This document shows, in pieces, positions 1 through 8,777 of a DNA stretch of 64,000 bases. How positions within the stretch are numbered: position 1 is the first letter of the stretch; each line of letters starts with the position of its first letter. Made by a program: the position numbers and the translations under genes. Location: NCBI GenBank assembly GCA_030813035.1, contig JAUSTV010000006.1, one strand, 5' to 3'. Source of the DNA: Bacillus_BA fengqiuensis (lineage in GTDB: Bacteria > Bacillota > Bacilli > Bacillales > Bacillaceae_H). Under the pieces are notes generated by a model. That model saw only the letters and a program-made list of their open reading frames with translations, was not told the DNA's origin and ran no database searches.

Positions 1-1
1 T

Positions 2-451
2 GATTTAGAGGGGCATGTATCGGTTGTAAATCGTGAGGATTATGTGGATCTTGCGCGCTTTTCACGTGTATACCGCATTTCTTTTCAACAAACGAGTGCG
101 ATAGTGGCTTCTTTATTATTAACAACCCATATCGACCATATCCATGCTGAATTATCCGGAAACAAACAAGTAAAGCCGGGGTGTTTAATTGAAATTGATT
201 TTGTTTTATCACAAATGAGTACGTTTACGGACGTACAATGTGCGAACTACGAGAAACAACTGCGGGCCATTTGGGGAGAAGAGAGAATCATTGAACAGCG
301 AGTCAGTCATCTTATCGGAACAAATGAGTACAAAAATGAAATGAAGATTAAGTTCAACCGTTATATTTATGAAGACCAAGTAGATGACATCATTGAGATG
401 GTCGATTATATGTTGGAGACGATTCAGAAATTCAATAATGGAGATGGATGA
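2..451 (+). CDS. Unrecognised protein, C-terminal part (5' end outside window)
   Basis: The frame is open from the left edge of the window to a stop at 451, so this is the last ~149 residues of a longer protein; the GTG at 44 is probably internal. The visible part is soluble, with a hydrophobic stretch (IVASLLLTTHIDH) and an acidic helical tail (EDQVDDIIEMVDYMLETI). I do not recognise the family. The neighbouring block (bsaA, ypgQ) does not identify it. Confidence 0.6.
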   Translation, partial: DLEGHVSVVNREDYVDLARFSRVYRISFQQTSAIVASLLLTTHIDHIHAELSGNKQVKPGCLIEIDFVLSQMSTFTDVQCANYEKQLRAIWGEERIIEQRVSHLIGTNEYKNEMKIKFNRYIYEDQVDDIIEMVDYMLETIQKFNNGDG

Positions 452-595
452 AAAAAACGATGGGGAATGAGCGGCGCCTAAGAGCGTTCTTTTTTGCTAT
501 TTGATAAAAGCGATTTACAATGGAGAAAAGGGAGCGAAGATGCAACTGGCCATATATTTGCCAGTGCATTCGGCTTGTTGAAGGAGGAAGAAAAG

Positions 596-1072
596 ATGAG
601 CGTCTATTCATATTCTGTTAAGACGATTAAAGGAGAAGAAGTGTCTCTGGAGCAATATAAAGGAAAAGTGCTCGTCATCGTCAATACGGCAAGTAAGTGC
701 GGATTCACGCCGCAATATAAAGGTCTTCAAGAGTTATATGAAAAGTATAAAGACCGGGGCGTTGAAATATTGGGATTTCCTTGCAATCAATTTGGAGGGC
801 AAGAGCCAGGTTCCGAGCCAGAAATTGAATCTTTTTGTGAGTTGAACTATGGAGTGGCCTTCCCGATGTTTGCCAAGGTAGATGTCAAGGGTGATCATGC
901 GGATCCGTTGTTTGCGTATTTAGCAAGCGAAGCTCCCGGTCTCCTTGGATCAAAAGGAATCAAATGGAATTTCACGAAGTTTTTAGTGAATAAAGAGGGG
1001 GCCGTTGTAAAACGGTTTGCGCCCCAAACTGCACCGGCTGACCTGGAAAAAGAACTTGAAGCATTGATTTAA
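596..1072 (+). CDS. bsaA: Glutathione-peroxidase-type thiol peroxidase
   Basis: A 158-residue protein of the Cys-type glutathione peroxidase family, which in Bacillus reduces peroxides with thioredoxin-like donors. The catalytic Cys sits in NTASKCGFTPQY, followed by the Gln-bearing loop GFPCNQFGGQEPG and the Trp/Asn motif WNFTKFLV, so the Cys/Gln/Trp centre looks complete. The start at 596 follows GAAGGAGGAAG by a normal distance; a longer in-frame extension from 494 lacks both a ribosome site and family similarity. It is followed by a strong terminator and appears monocistronic. Confidence 0.93.
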   Translation: MSVYSYSVKTIKGEEVSLEQYKGKVLVIVNTASKCGFTPQYKGLQELYEKYKDRGVEILGFPCNQFGGQEPGSEPEIESFCELNYGVAFPMFAKVDVKGDHADPLFAYLASEAPGLLGSKGIKWNFTKFLVNKEGAVVKRFAPQTAPADLEKELEALI

Positions 1073-1103
1073 AAAGAGACAGGATTCCTGTCTCTTTTTA
1101 AAT
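1073..1103 (+). terminator. Terminator after bsaA
   Basis: Hairpin AAAGAGACAGG / CCTGTCTCTTT followed by a short T run, starting right at the bsaA stop. Confidence 0.85.
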
Positions 1104-1221
1104 CAATGGAACATTTTTTTACTATCTGCCATTGGCCCAACCATTATCGGCTATTTCTCCAATAAATGATTTTTTCATGATACAATAACGTTGAACTTTA
1201 AAATGAGAATGAGGTTTGATC

Positions 1222-1866
1222 ATGAATAATGAAATCATATGGCGAACGGAAAAATGGGTAAGAGAGAAACTCGCTCACGATCATAGCGGCCATGACTGGG
1301 AACATATACGAAGAGTGCGGGACAATGCCCTTTACATAGCGAGGCAAGAAGGCGGAGATTTGCTTATCATTGAACTTGCAGCTTTGCTGCATGATGTGGT
1401 AGACGATAAAGTCGTCACGGACGTGGAAGCCGCTTATCGGGAATTGAAAGAATGGCTGAACACGCAAGGAATCGCCTTTGAGGTGACAGAACAAATCCTA
1501 CATATTATTTCGACGATGTCGTTTAAAGGAGGAAACCGCCCTTCAATGAGTACACTCGAAGGGAAAATCGTTCAAGATGCGGACCGTCTCGATGCAATCG
1601 GAGCGATTGGAATTGCCCGCACGTTCATGTATGCCGGTGCAAAAGGGCATGCGATGTATGACAAAGACGTATCAGTACGGGAAACGATGACCGAAAAAGA
1701 GTACCGACAGGGGAAAAGTACGGCAGTTCACCATTTTTATGAAAAACTATTGAAGCTTAATGACTTGATGAATACGGGTACAGCTAAACGATTGGCAGAA
1801 GAACGCCATGAATATATGGAGCACTTTTTACAACAATTTATGAAAGAATGGAATGGTTGGCAATGA
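1222..1866 (+). CDS. ypgQ: HD-domain phosphohydrolase, YpgQ type
   Basis: A 214-residue HD-superfamily metal-dependent phosphohydrolase. Metal ligands are visible as an early His in HDHSGHDWEH, the HD pair in LLHDVVDD and a later Asp in QDADRLDAIGAIG, the usual order for the YpgQ/YedJ group. Known members act on nucleotides or pyrophosphate; the substrate here is not shown by sequence. ATG 1222 follows ATGAGG by seven bases. Its stop overlaps the start of the ABC-F gene (ATGA), so the two are probably translationally coupled. Confidence 0.9.
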   Translation: MNNEIIWRTEKWVREKLAHDHSGHDWEHIRRVRDNALYIARQEGGDLLIIELAALLHDVVDDKVVTDVEAAYRELKEWLNTQGIAFEVTEQILHIISTMSFKGGNRPSMSTLEGKIVQDADRLDAIGAIGIARTFMYAGAKGHAMYDKDVSVRETMTEKEYRQGKSTAVHHFYEKLLKLNDLMNTGTAKRLAEERHEYMEHFLQQFMKEWNGWQ

Positions 1867-3761
1867 AGATGTTAACGGTAGAAAACGTGACGAAAACATA
1901 CGGTGAAAAAGAGCTTTTTCAAAACATTACGTTTACGATTTCGGACCAGGAACGCGCCGGTTTAATCGGGGTGAATGGAACCGGTAAATCCACTCTCTTA
2001 AAAATCATCGCGGGATTGGAATTTGCCGATTCCGGTGAGATGACTCATTCAAAAGACTATCACGTCAGCTACTTGGCGCAACAGCCGGAATTCGATGAAA
2101 ATCTGACGGTGATCGAGCAAGTATTCAGCGGGGACACCCCTTTGCTTAGGTTATTAAAAGATTATGAGTTTGCTTTATATGATTTGGAACAAGATTCTAC
2201 AAATGAAACATATCAAGAAAGATTATATAAACTCCAGCAGAAAATGGACGCGATGAATGCGTGGGAAACAAATTCAAGTGCTCAGGCAATCTTAACAAGG
2301 CTTGGCATTACGAATATGCGCCAAAAAATGGGGGAGTTATCCGGCGGTCAGAAAAAGAGGGTAGCACTTGCTCAAGTATTGATTGAGACACCGGATTTGC
2401 TTATTTTGGATGAACCGACGAACCATCTTGATTATGAAACGGTAAAATGGTTGGAGGAGTACTTGGCACGTTATCAAGGGGCGCTTCTTCTTGTGACGCA
2501 TGACCGTTATTTCTTGGATGCCGTAACCAATCGCATTTTCGAGCTGGATAAAGGAACATTGTACAGTTATACAGGGAATTATGGAGCTTTTTTGGAAGCG
2601 AAAGCACTTCGGGAAGAGCAGGAGCAAGCGACCCAGTCCAAGCTGCACAACTTATACCGAAACGAACTCGCATGGATTCGCCGCGGAGCAAAGGCGCGAA
2701 CAACAAAGCAAAAAGCGAGAATTCAGCGTTTTGAGCAATTAGAAACAAAGCTTGATAAATCGCAATCTGAAAAGCTAGACATGAGTCTGGCAGGAAGCCG
2801 GTTAGGAAAGAAAGTGTTCGAGTTTAAAGCAGTATATAAATCTTATGATGAGAAGGTCATTTTAAGGGACTTTACCCATATCGTGAAAAAAAGTGACCGT
2901 ATTGGAATCGTCGGCTCCAACGGCAGCGGAAAATCAACTTTGTTGAATATGATTGCAGGCCGTATTCAGCCGGACAGCGGGGAGGTCGATACGGGACAGA
3001 CGGTTAAAATCGCGTACTACACACAAGAAAACGACGATATGAATTTGAATCAGCGCATGATTGACTACATTAAAGAATCGGCTGAAGTCATTCATACAAC
3101 AGATGGGAAAACGCTGTCGGCCTCACAAATGCTTGAGCGTTTTCTATTTCCGTCTCATACACACGGGACACCGCTTCGTAAACTGTCAGGGGGAGAGAAA
3201 CGGCGTCTCTATCTATTGAAATTGCTGATGACGGCACCGAACGTTCTTTTACTGGATGAGCCGACAAACGATCTGGATACGCAAACGTTAACGGTATTGG
3301 AAGATTACCTTGAAGAATTTCCGGGCGTTGTATTGACGGTTTCGCATGATCGGTACTTCTTGGATAAAGTGGTGGATTATTTACTGGTGTTTGAGGGGAA
3401 TGGCGCTATCTCGACGTATTTTGGCGCCTATACGGATTATTTGGAAGAGAAGCTTCAAAAGCAGGCACAAATCGAATCGACGCCAAAGGTTAAAGACGAT
3501 AAAATACAGCAGGCAGACAAACCGAAAAAACGAAAACTTTCTTATAATGAGCAGCGTGAATGGGATGAAATTGAAGACAAAATCGCTGCGCTTGAAGAAA
3601 AGCTTGAACAAATTGCTGCTGATATCGAAGCATCGGGAAGCAACTATGAAAAAGCGCATAATCTAACACTCGAACAAGAACGGACAAATGAAGAATTGAA
3701 CAAAATGATGGACCGCTGGGCAGAACTGTCTGAAATCGTGGAAGAAATGCAGGGAGGGTGA
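1863..3761 (+). CDS. yfmR: ABC-F ATPase, YfmR/Uup type
   Basis: A 632-residue protein with two tandem ATPase domains and no membrane segments, typical of ABC-F translation factors. Walker A GVNGTGKST and GSNGSGKST, signatures LSGGQKKR and LSGGEKRR, and Walker B LLILDEPTNHLD and VLLLDEPTNDLD are intact. A basic linker (RRGAKARTTKQKARIQR) matches the ribosome-contacting arm, and the last ~70 residues form a charged coiled coil as in Uup/YfmR. Family members resolve stalled ribosomes; the exact job here is inferred. The start overlaps the ypgQ stop; ATG 1869 is an alternative. Confidence 0.9.
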   Translation: MKMLTVENVTKTYGEKELFQNITFTISDQERAGLIGVNGTGKSTLLKIIAGLEFADSGEMTHSKDYHVSYLAQQPEFDENLTVIEQVFSGDTPLLRLLKDYEFALYDLEQDSTNETYQERLYKLQQKMDAMNAWETNSSAQAILTRLGITNMRQKMGELSGGQKKRVALAQVLIETPDLLILDEPTNHLDYETVKWLEEYLARYQGALLLVTHDRYFLDAVTNRIFELDKGTLYSYTGNYGAFLEAKALREEQEQATQSKLHNLYRNELAWIRRGAKARTTKQKARIQRFEQLETKLDKSQSEKLDMSLAGSRLGKKVFEFKAVYKSYDEKVILRDFTHIVKKSDRIGIVGSNGSGKSTLLNMIAGRIQPDSGEVDTGQTVKIAYYTQENDDMNLNQRMIDYIKESAEVIHTTDGKTLSASQMLERFLFPSHTHGTPLRKLSGGEKRRLYLLKLLMTAPNVLLLDEPTNDLDTQTLTVLEDYLEEFPGVVLTVSHDRYFLDKVVDYLLVFEGNGAISTYFGAYTDYLEEKLQKQAQIESTPKVKDDKIQQADKPKKRKLSYNEQREWDEIEDKIAALEEKLEQIAADIEASGSNYEKAHNLTLEQERTNEELNKMMDRWAELSEIVEEMQGG

Positions 3762-3891
3762 CTCAAACGGTCTAAAAAGCAAATCTTTTGAGTCACCTTA
3801 CATCAACGAACGGTATATACAAAAACGGATTGTTGAATAAAGAGCCCCGTCATGAAATCCTAAGTTTATTGGGATTATAGACGGGGCTTCT
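3757..3891. repeat. Paired-hairpin intergenic repeat, copy 1 (arms A and B)
   Basis: Hairpin A at 3757-3797 (GTGACTCAAA ... TTTGAGTCAC) starts inside the end of the ABC-F gene and can act as its terminator. Hairpin B at 3842-3891 has stems AGCCCCGTC / GACGGGGCT around the sub-stem AAATCC/GGATTA. Same family as the copies near 5.2, 24.3, 35.4, 39.4, 44.4, 48.0, 51.6, 58.1 and 61.2 kb. Confidence 0.75.
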
Positions 3892-3963
3892 TAATCGTGT
3901 TGTTAGACTTGACTTTTTCACATATGCTACAATTTATAAAGGAAACTTCCAGAAGTGGAGGAC

Positions 3964-3988
3964 TTACTGCCCGTTAATGAGGGATAAA
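3964..3988 (+). repeat. Short repeat TACTGCCCGTTAAT..GGGATAAA
   Basis: The string TACTGCCCGTTAATgaGGGATAAA recurs near 19976-19999 as TACTGCCCGTTAATacGGGATAAA. It lies just upstream of ypgR here and downstream of a histidine kinase there. Function unknown. Confidence 0.5.
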
Positions 3989-4011
3989 ATAGAAAAGAAG
4001 GAGACGCAACT

Positions 4012-5139
4012 ATGAAAATTAAGTCAATCGAGCCGACTCCGAGTCCAAATACAATGAAAATTAATTTAGACGAAGAATTATCCGGTGGTAAAAGCAACAA
4101 TTACAATGAAAAAAATGCGGGAGGGGCTCCTGCCGTCATTCAAGATATTTTAAAGATTGAAGGCGTAAAAGGCGTTTACCACGTCGCTGATTTTTTAGCG
4201 GTGGAGCGCAATGCCAAATATGACTGGAAACAAATCTTGCCGCAAGTGCGCTCCGCATTCGGAGAAGAACTTTCTGAAACAAGCGGCGAGCAAAACAAAG
4301 TGAACGATCACTTTGGCGAAGTGAAGGTATTTGTGCAAATGTTCAAAAATATTCCGATGCAGGTGAAGCTGACGGATGATTTAACAGAAGAGCGATTTGG
4401 ACTGCCTGAACGTTTCAAACAAGCGGTCGTCGAGATGCAAGCCTTGTCCGATAACGTGGTATTAGAGCGCAAGTGGAAAGAGCAAGGTGTACGTTATGGC
4501 GACTTAAAAGATATTGGCCAGGAGGTAGTCGAAGAACTTGCTGCTGCCTATCCGCAAGATCGTTTAGATCGGCTTGTGAACGCAGCGAGACAGGAAAAAG
4601 AAGGTGGAAAAAACATTCAGTCTCGTCAAACATATGCTGTAACGCCGGAGATGTTGGATGATGAGGATTGGTCAAAGCGATATGCCCATTTAGAACAAAT
4701 GAATCCGACGGTTAACGATTTGCCAGTATTAGAAAAAGCCCTTCATGATGAAAAAGCTTCAATTAGGCGATTGGCAACCGTTTATTTAGGAATGCTTGAA
4801 ACGAAAGAAGTTCTTCCTTATTTATATAAAGCGCTAAAAGACAAATCGGTAACGGTTCGCCGTACCGCTGGTGATTGCCTGTCGGATTTGGGTTATGAGG
4901 AAGCGATTCCGGAGATGTGTGAAGCGCTGAAGGATAAAAACAAACTGGTCAGATGGCGAGCAGCGATGTATTTATATGAAGTTGGAGACAAGACCGCTTT
5001 GCCTGCTTTAAAAGAGGCAGAACATGATTCCGAGTTTGAAGTGAGCCTGCAAGTGAAAATGGCGATTGCCCGGATTGAAGGCGGTGAGGAAGCGAAAGGC
5101 TCTGTGTGGAAGCAGATGACAGAGTCAAGAAGGGGTTGA
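4012..5139 (+). CDS. ypgR: YpgR/CvfC-like protein: Nfu N-terminal domain plus HEAT repeats
   Basis: A 375-residue cytoplasmic protein. Residues ~1-85 resemble the Nfu-type N-terminal scaffold domain (IEPTPSPNTMKI, then VKGVYHVADFLAVERN), but no Fe-S CxxC follows, so it is not itself an NfuA. Residues ~230-360 are degenerate HEAT/PBS-lyase repeats (SIRRLATVYLGML, VTVRRTAGDCL, LVRWRAAMYLYEV). This matches B. subtilis YpgR and staphylococcal CvfC; molecular function is unknown. ATG 4012 follows AAAAGAAGGAGACGCAACT. It is convergent with the deacetylase gene. Confidence 0.88.
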   Translation: MKIKSIEPTPSPNTMKINLDEELSGGKSNNYNEKNAGGAPAVIQDILKIEGVKGVYHVADFLAVERNAKYDWKQILPQVRSAFGEELSETSGEQNKVNDHFGEVKVFVQMFKNIPMQVKLTDDLTEERFGLPERFKQAVVEMQALSDNVVLERKWKEQGVRYGDLKDIGQEVVEELAAAYPQDRLDRLVNAARQEKEGGKNIQSRQTYAVTPEMLDDEDWSKRYAHLEQMNPTVNDLPVLEKALHDEKASIRRLATVYLGMLETKEVLPYLYKALKDKSVTVRRTAGDCLSDLGYEEAIPEMCEALKDKNKLVRWRAAMYLYEVGDKTALPALKEAEHDSEFEVSLQVKMAIARIEGGEEAKGSVWKQMTESRRG

Positions 5140-5178
5140 CTTATAAGTTTATAATGGATCGCAAAACCAATTCTTAAT

Positions 5179-5262
5179 GAAAGACCTCGTCATAAAATCC
5201 TTGATTGACTGGATTTTCAAGGCGGACCCTTCCGTGAGGATCACCCAAATGGGGTGATCCTC
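5179..5262. repeat. Paired-hairpin repeat, copy 2
   Basis: A degenerate B hairpin (GAAAGACCTCGTC ... GGATTTTCAAGG) is followed by a strong A hairpin GAGGATCACCC / GGGGTGATCCTC at 5236-5262. It sits between convergent ypgR and the deacetylase gene and overlaps the latter's stop codon, so it may terminate both. Confidence 0.7.
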
Positions 5263-6106
5263 AACGGACACGAAATTCCATCGGATGCATGGCTTCTGAG
5301 ATGAGAATAGGTTGGTAGCTGGATTGTTGAGTGAACGTGAGAATCTCGTGTAACGAACGAGCCGTGACCTCTTTATCATGAAACAAGATAATGGGTGCAT
5401 TTTCTGATTGCTGCAAACGATTCAACACAGGTAAGACATTGTGGATGACTTGGGCAGGTGTTTTTGCGCCCCAATCTTCGCTGTCCACGTTCCAGTCCCA
5501 TAGTTGAAATCGAGCCTGTTTTAATTGAGATCGATGCGGTTCTTTTAAATAAGGTACACTGCCGAAAGGAACACGGATGAGGGAACTGTCTACCTTTGTG
5601 AGGGTCTTTAATGTTTCGCTGCACTGTTGCATTTCCTGTAAAGCCGAGCCATCGTGGGCATATATTTTACGAAGATCATGTGAAACACCGTGACAGCCCA
5701 CGGCATGCCCTTCTTCTACGATCCGTTTGGTGATGTCAGGAAACCGTTTCATCTGGCCGTCCAGCATAAAGAAAGTAGCTTTTACATTGAATTGTTTCAA
5801 TACGTCTAAAATGTAGGGTGTATCCTTTGTGGGGCCATCATCAAACGTAAAATAAACGGGTTTTTGAATTCGATGTTCATTTGCATCTAAAGTAATCGAC
5901 AATAATCTTTGTTGCTGCATACTATTAATCTCTTTTTTCAATTGTTCCACTTCAGACATCTGTTTTAGCGGTAAAGAAGAATGGATGTACAATTGTTCTT
6001 TTGCATTTCCATCTCCGCTATTGGAAGATAAAACGAAAAGTATCACTAAAATCATAGTTCCTAAGACTGCATAAAACGGCTTTTTTGGTCTAATGACCCG
6101 TTTCAT
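5261..6106 (-). CDS. Membrane-anchored polysaccharide deacetylase (NodB domain)
   Basis: A 281-residue carbohydrate esterase 4 protein: an N-terminal signal anchor (AVLGTMILVILFVLSS, ~12-28), a short coil, then a NodB domain from ~90. Motif 1 is TFDDGP, motif 2 CHGVSH (HxxxH metal ligands), motif 3 RVPFGS, motif 4 DWNVDSEDW and motif 5 LFHD, so metal ligands and catalytic residues look intact. Family members remove N-acetyl groups from peptidoglycan or chitin-like sugars outside the cell; the substrate here is not evident. ATG 6106 follows GAGAGG. Confidence 0.88.
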   Translation of the reverse strand: MKRVIRPKKPFYAVLGTMILVILFVLSSNSGDGNAKEQLYIHSSLPLKQMSEVEQLKKEINSMQQQRLLSITLDANEHRIQKPVYFTFDDGPTKDTPYILDVLKQFNVKATFFMLDGQMKRFPDITKRIVEEGHAVGCHGVSHDLRKIYAHDGSALQEMQQCSETLKTLTKVDSSLIRVPFGSVPYLKEPHRSQLKQARFQLWDWNVDSEDWGAKTPAQVIHNVLPVLNRLQQSENAPIILFHDKEVTARSLHEILTFTQQSSYQPILISEAMHPMEFRVR

Positions 6107-6289
6107 TGGAAAAAATCCTCTCTAATGTTAAATATCGTATACTCAAATCATAGTATATTTTCTACTATAATCCTAGTGAGAATTGACAGAATATGTTTAT
6201 TTCTGTTGATTTGAGTCGAATAGACTAGACTTCCTTTATATATTTCACCAAGGCGCATTCACAATCATTCATCCAGACAATTTGAATCC

Positions 6290-6370
6290 ACCTTTAAAGC
6301 TCTAGAACGTTTGGACTGACGGTTCTTTGGCCATGTGAAATTTTCTCAATCGATTTATATAGAAAAGAGT
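6290..6370. repeat. Intergenic palindromic repeat, TCTAGAA..GGCCATGT..ATTTTCT type (degenerate)
   Basis: The gap 6107-6453 has no gene. This stretch (TCTAGAACGTTTGG ... GGCCATGTGAAATTTTCTC ... TCGATTTATATAG) matches the element near 18150-18205 and resembles parts of 46972-47061. Its outer arms TCTAGAA / TTTTCTC can form an imperfect stem. The remainder of the gap shows only an A+T-rich leader before brxA. Confidence 0.5.
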
Positions 6371-6453
6371 TCCAAAACAATGGTATATCGTTGCATTTTT
6401 TTATGGAATTGTAGTATGCTTTTACCGTCAAAGGAATAGGAGGAATGAAGATT

Positions 6454-6888
6454 ATGTCAATGGCATATGAAGAATACATGCGTCAATTAGTTAAGCCGAT
6501 GCGCGAGGAATTAACGCGTGGAGGGTTTAAAGAGTTAACAACGGCTGAAGAAGTGGAACAGTTTATGGAAAACGTAGAAGGTACTACATTTGTCGTTATT
6601 AACTCCGTATGTGGCTGTGCGGCAGGGTTAGCTCGTCCATCAGCGACTCATGCTGTGTTGCATACAGAAAAAAAGCCGGATCATATCGTGACGGTTTTTG
6701 CTGGCCAAGATAAAGAGGCAACAGCTAAAATGCGTGAGTATTTCACAGGATTGGAGCCATCTTCACCGTCAATGGCTTTATTGAAAGGGAAAGAAGTTGT
6801 TCACTTCATTCCACGCCATGATATTGAAGGGCAGCCGATCGAAACGATTTTTGAAAACATTATGACAGCATTCGATCAGCATTGCTAA
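6454..6888 (+). CDS. brxA: Bacilliredoxin BrxA (YphP)
   Basis: A 144-residue BrxA/YphP protein that removes bacillithiol from S-bacillithiolated proteins. The CGC active site lies in NSVCGCAAGLARP, and the sequence closely follows the YphP pattern (FAGQDKEATAKMREYF, GLEPSSPSMALL). ATG 6454 (MSMAYEEY) is ten bases after AGGAGG; ATG 6445 is too close to it. A strong terminator follows, so it is probably a single-gene unit. Confidence 0.95.
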   Translation: MSMAYEEYMRQLVKPMREELTRGGFKELTTAEEVEQFMENVEGTTFVVINSVCGCAAGLARPSATHAVLHTEKKPDHIVTVFAGQDKEATAKMREYFTGLEPSSPSMALLKGKEVVHFIPRHDIEGQPIETIFENIMTAFDQHC

Positions 6889-6944
6889 TAAAACTCCCCG
6901 ACCAAGTACATCGATTTTCCTCGTACTTGACGGGGAGTTTTATT
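6889..6944 (+). terminator. Terminator after brxA
   Basis: Stem AAAACTCCCCG..AAGTAC / GTACTTGACGGGGAGTTTT followed by TATTGCTTTTTTT. Confidence 0.85.
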
Positions 6945-7118
6945 GCTTTTTTTGACTGAATTTGAAAAGAAAATCCCTTCCTGAGAGAATGTCACATACT
7001 GTTCATGGACTTTTTATAAGGAAAACAGTATACTTTAGTACTGGAAAATAAACTATATATTTTACTGATCAAATAGATGCAGCCATATATGATAGTTTGG
7101 ATTTAATAAAACGATGTC

Positions 7119-7147
7119 AAAAAACTCAGCATTGCGCTGGGTTTTTC
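7119..7147. terminator. Small hairpin AAAAACTCAGC/GCTGGGTTTTT
   Basis: Short stem with A and T flanks in the leader region before ypiP. It could be a weak terminator or attenuator. Confidence 0.4.
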
Positions 7148-7235
7148 TATGCGGCGGAAAGTTTGACCATAACGTTGTGTAACTTCCTCTCCATCGCATA
7201 CACCTTTGGGTGTTAGACATTAAGGAGGGAAAAAT

Positions 7236-8012
7236 GTGATTGTCACAACAGCGGGACGAACGAATGAAGAAATGATGGAAAAGGCACGGCGTGTTGCTCA
7301 AGATTTGCATATACCGTATATCAAGCGGAATAAAGAGGCCATTAAAGATATTCAGGAGCGTGAAGAAGCAGATGTTCTTGTAGTAGGGAAAAATCGATTG
7401 GAAATCCATGCAAAGGGCGGCGCCGAACCCGTGTTTTTTCACCCGAACTCTGCGATGTTCCGTGCAAAGCGCATTGTAAACGGAGAAGGAGAACCGTTTT
7501 TAGAGGCGGTCCAATTAACAAGCGGCATGAGCATGCTGGATTGTACGTTGGGATTGGCATCTGACAGTATTATTGCCAGTCTCGTAACCGGAAAAGAGGG
7601 GCGAGTGACAGGCCTTGAAGGTAACCGTTTTTTAGCGTATCTCGTGAAACAAGGACTGCAGGAGTGGGAAACGGATTTACCGGAAATGAATGAAGCGATG
7701 AAGCGCATCCAAATCGTCAATAAGAATTATGAGACGTACTTATACTGCTGTCCGGATAAGAGTTTTGACGTTGTTTATTTTGACCCGATGTTCCCTGAGA
7801 AAATTGAAGAATCGAATGGAATAAAAGGTTTAAGACAAGTGGCCCTTTATTCTACGTTAACGGAGAATGTTTTAAAAGAAGCAAAGCGTGTGGCCAAAAA
7901 ACGAATTGTTTTAAAGGATCATTGGCAAAGTCCGCGCTTTGAACAATTCGGATTTAACGTATATCGGCGTAAAACGGCTAAATTTCATTTTGGTGTCATG
8001 GAATTCGATTAA
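7236..8012 (+). CDS. ypiP: YpiP/RsmJ-like SAM-dependent methyltransferase
   Basis: A 258-residue class I methyltransferase. The SAM-binding motif is MLDCTLGLASDS (~103), an acidic loop GLEGNR follows, and the catalytic-type motif is VVYFDPMFP (~178). The DPMFP motif is shared with RsmJ, the 16S rRNA m2G methyltransferase; calling rRNA the substrate is inference. GTG 7236 is seven bases after AAGGAGG; the ATG overlapping it is followed at once by a stop. Confidence 0.85.
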   Translation: MIVTTAGRTNEEMMEKARRVAQDLHIPYIKRNKEAIKDIQEREEADVLVVGKNRLEIHAKGGAEPVFFHPNSAMFRAKRIVNGEGEPFLEAVQLTSGMSMLDCTLGLASDSIIASLVTGKEGRVTGLEGNRFLAYLVKQGLQEWETDLPEMNEAMKRIQIVNKNYETYLYCCPDKSFDVVYFDPMFPEKIEESNGIKGLRQVALYSTLTENVLKEAKRVAKKRIVLKDHWQSPRFEQFGFNVYRRKTAKFHFGVMEFD

Positions 8013-8078
8013 TTTCGCCATATGCCATCTTTCATAGTTTCCCTAAGTGAAGGGAATGCTAGTAGCGGAGGTGACAAT

Positions 8079-8219
8079 ATGGCTGGACAGAAAAAAGACC
8101 ATTCTAAATCAAAGTTAAATGCACCGAACGTACAGGGGCAAGGAACAACCACTACGGAAACGGGTGCTGTCATGAAAGACTCTTCACGTATGAAAAAACC
8201 TCAAACAGATCAAGCATGA
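8079..8219 (+). CDS. Small hydrophilic protein, unknown
   Basis: A 46-residue lysine-, serine- and threonine-rich peptide starting at ATG 8079 behind GCGGAGGTGACAAT, an excellent ribosome site, and ending just before a strong terminator. Low complexity (GTTTTETGA) with no motif I recognise; similar small peptides in sporeformers are often spore proteins, but nothing here proves that. Confidence 0.65.
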   Translation: MAGQKKDHSKSKLNAPNVQGQGTTTTETGAVMKDSSRMKKPQTDQA

Positions 8220-8227
8220 CCAGCGAA

Positions 8228-8257
8228 CAAAAAGCACTGCACCGGCAGTGCTTTTTG
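8228..8257 (+). terminator. Terminator
   Basis: AAAAAGCACTGC-ACC-GGCAGTGCTTTTTG, a near-perfect stem with T run. Confidence 0.85.
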
Positions 8258-8651
8258 TTCATAGTTCCGATTTTCTTCTTATCCAATCGCGGTTCCTAGT
8301 CTTCACTTTTCTAGTCTGTCACGGTTAAAAAAATGAAATAAATAAGCAACACTAGACTGGAAACTACATAAACAGTAGACATTGCTTCCGTTCACTTCCT
8401 TTCAAGCCGTCTTTCTTCTATTAAAATGTACACAAAAGAAGTTGTCTTTATTCTAAAATTTAAAAAAGATTGAAACCTTTTCTCGCCAGGCTCGTCTATA
8501 TATATAAGCAGAAAACAAGGTTCCTTATGTGCTCTTGTCTTTTTCTCGTAAAGCTGATTCAAGAATGTGAAAAAGAAGAGCGTAACAGAATAGAGTAAGA
8601 GATAGGGTGAAGGTAGTGAAAATCTTGTTTATGCTGGTCCTAGATAGAAAA

Positions 8652-8716
8652 TTGTGAACGTTTGTGAACATTTTATCAATTTAAGGCTTGAAAATATGTA
8701 AGCGTGTTAATATAAC
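8652..8716 (+). promoter_or_regulatory. ypjP promoter with tandem TTGTGAAC boxes
   Basis: In the 558-base gap before ypjP, -35 TTGAAA (8688-8693) and -10 TATAAC (8711-8716) are 17 bases apart. Upstream, TTGTGAAC occurs twice, at 8652 and 8662, ten bases (one helical turn) apart, a layout that suggests an activator site. The rest of the gap (8258-8650) is A+T-rich with no gene that I can support. Confidence 0.5.
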
Positions 8717-8777
8717 ATTAAAGAAAATTAGAAAGTGATAGAGTCAAAGATAGATAGGTTAGAAAGGATGAAGCCAT

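Noticed and set aside
2337..2748. Antisense frames inside the ABC-F gene
   Set aside because: They are opposite a clearly coding gene and encode no recognisable protein.
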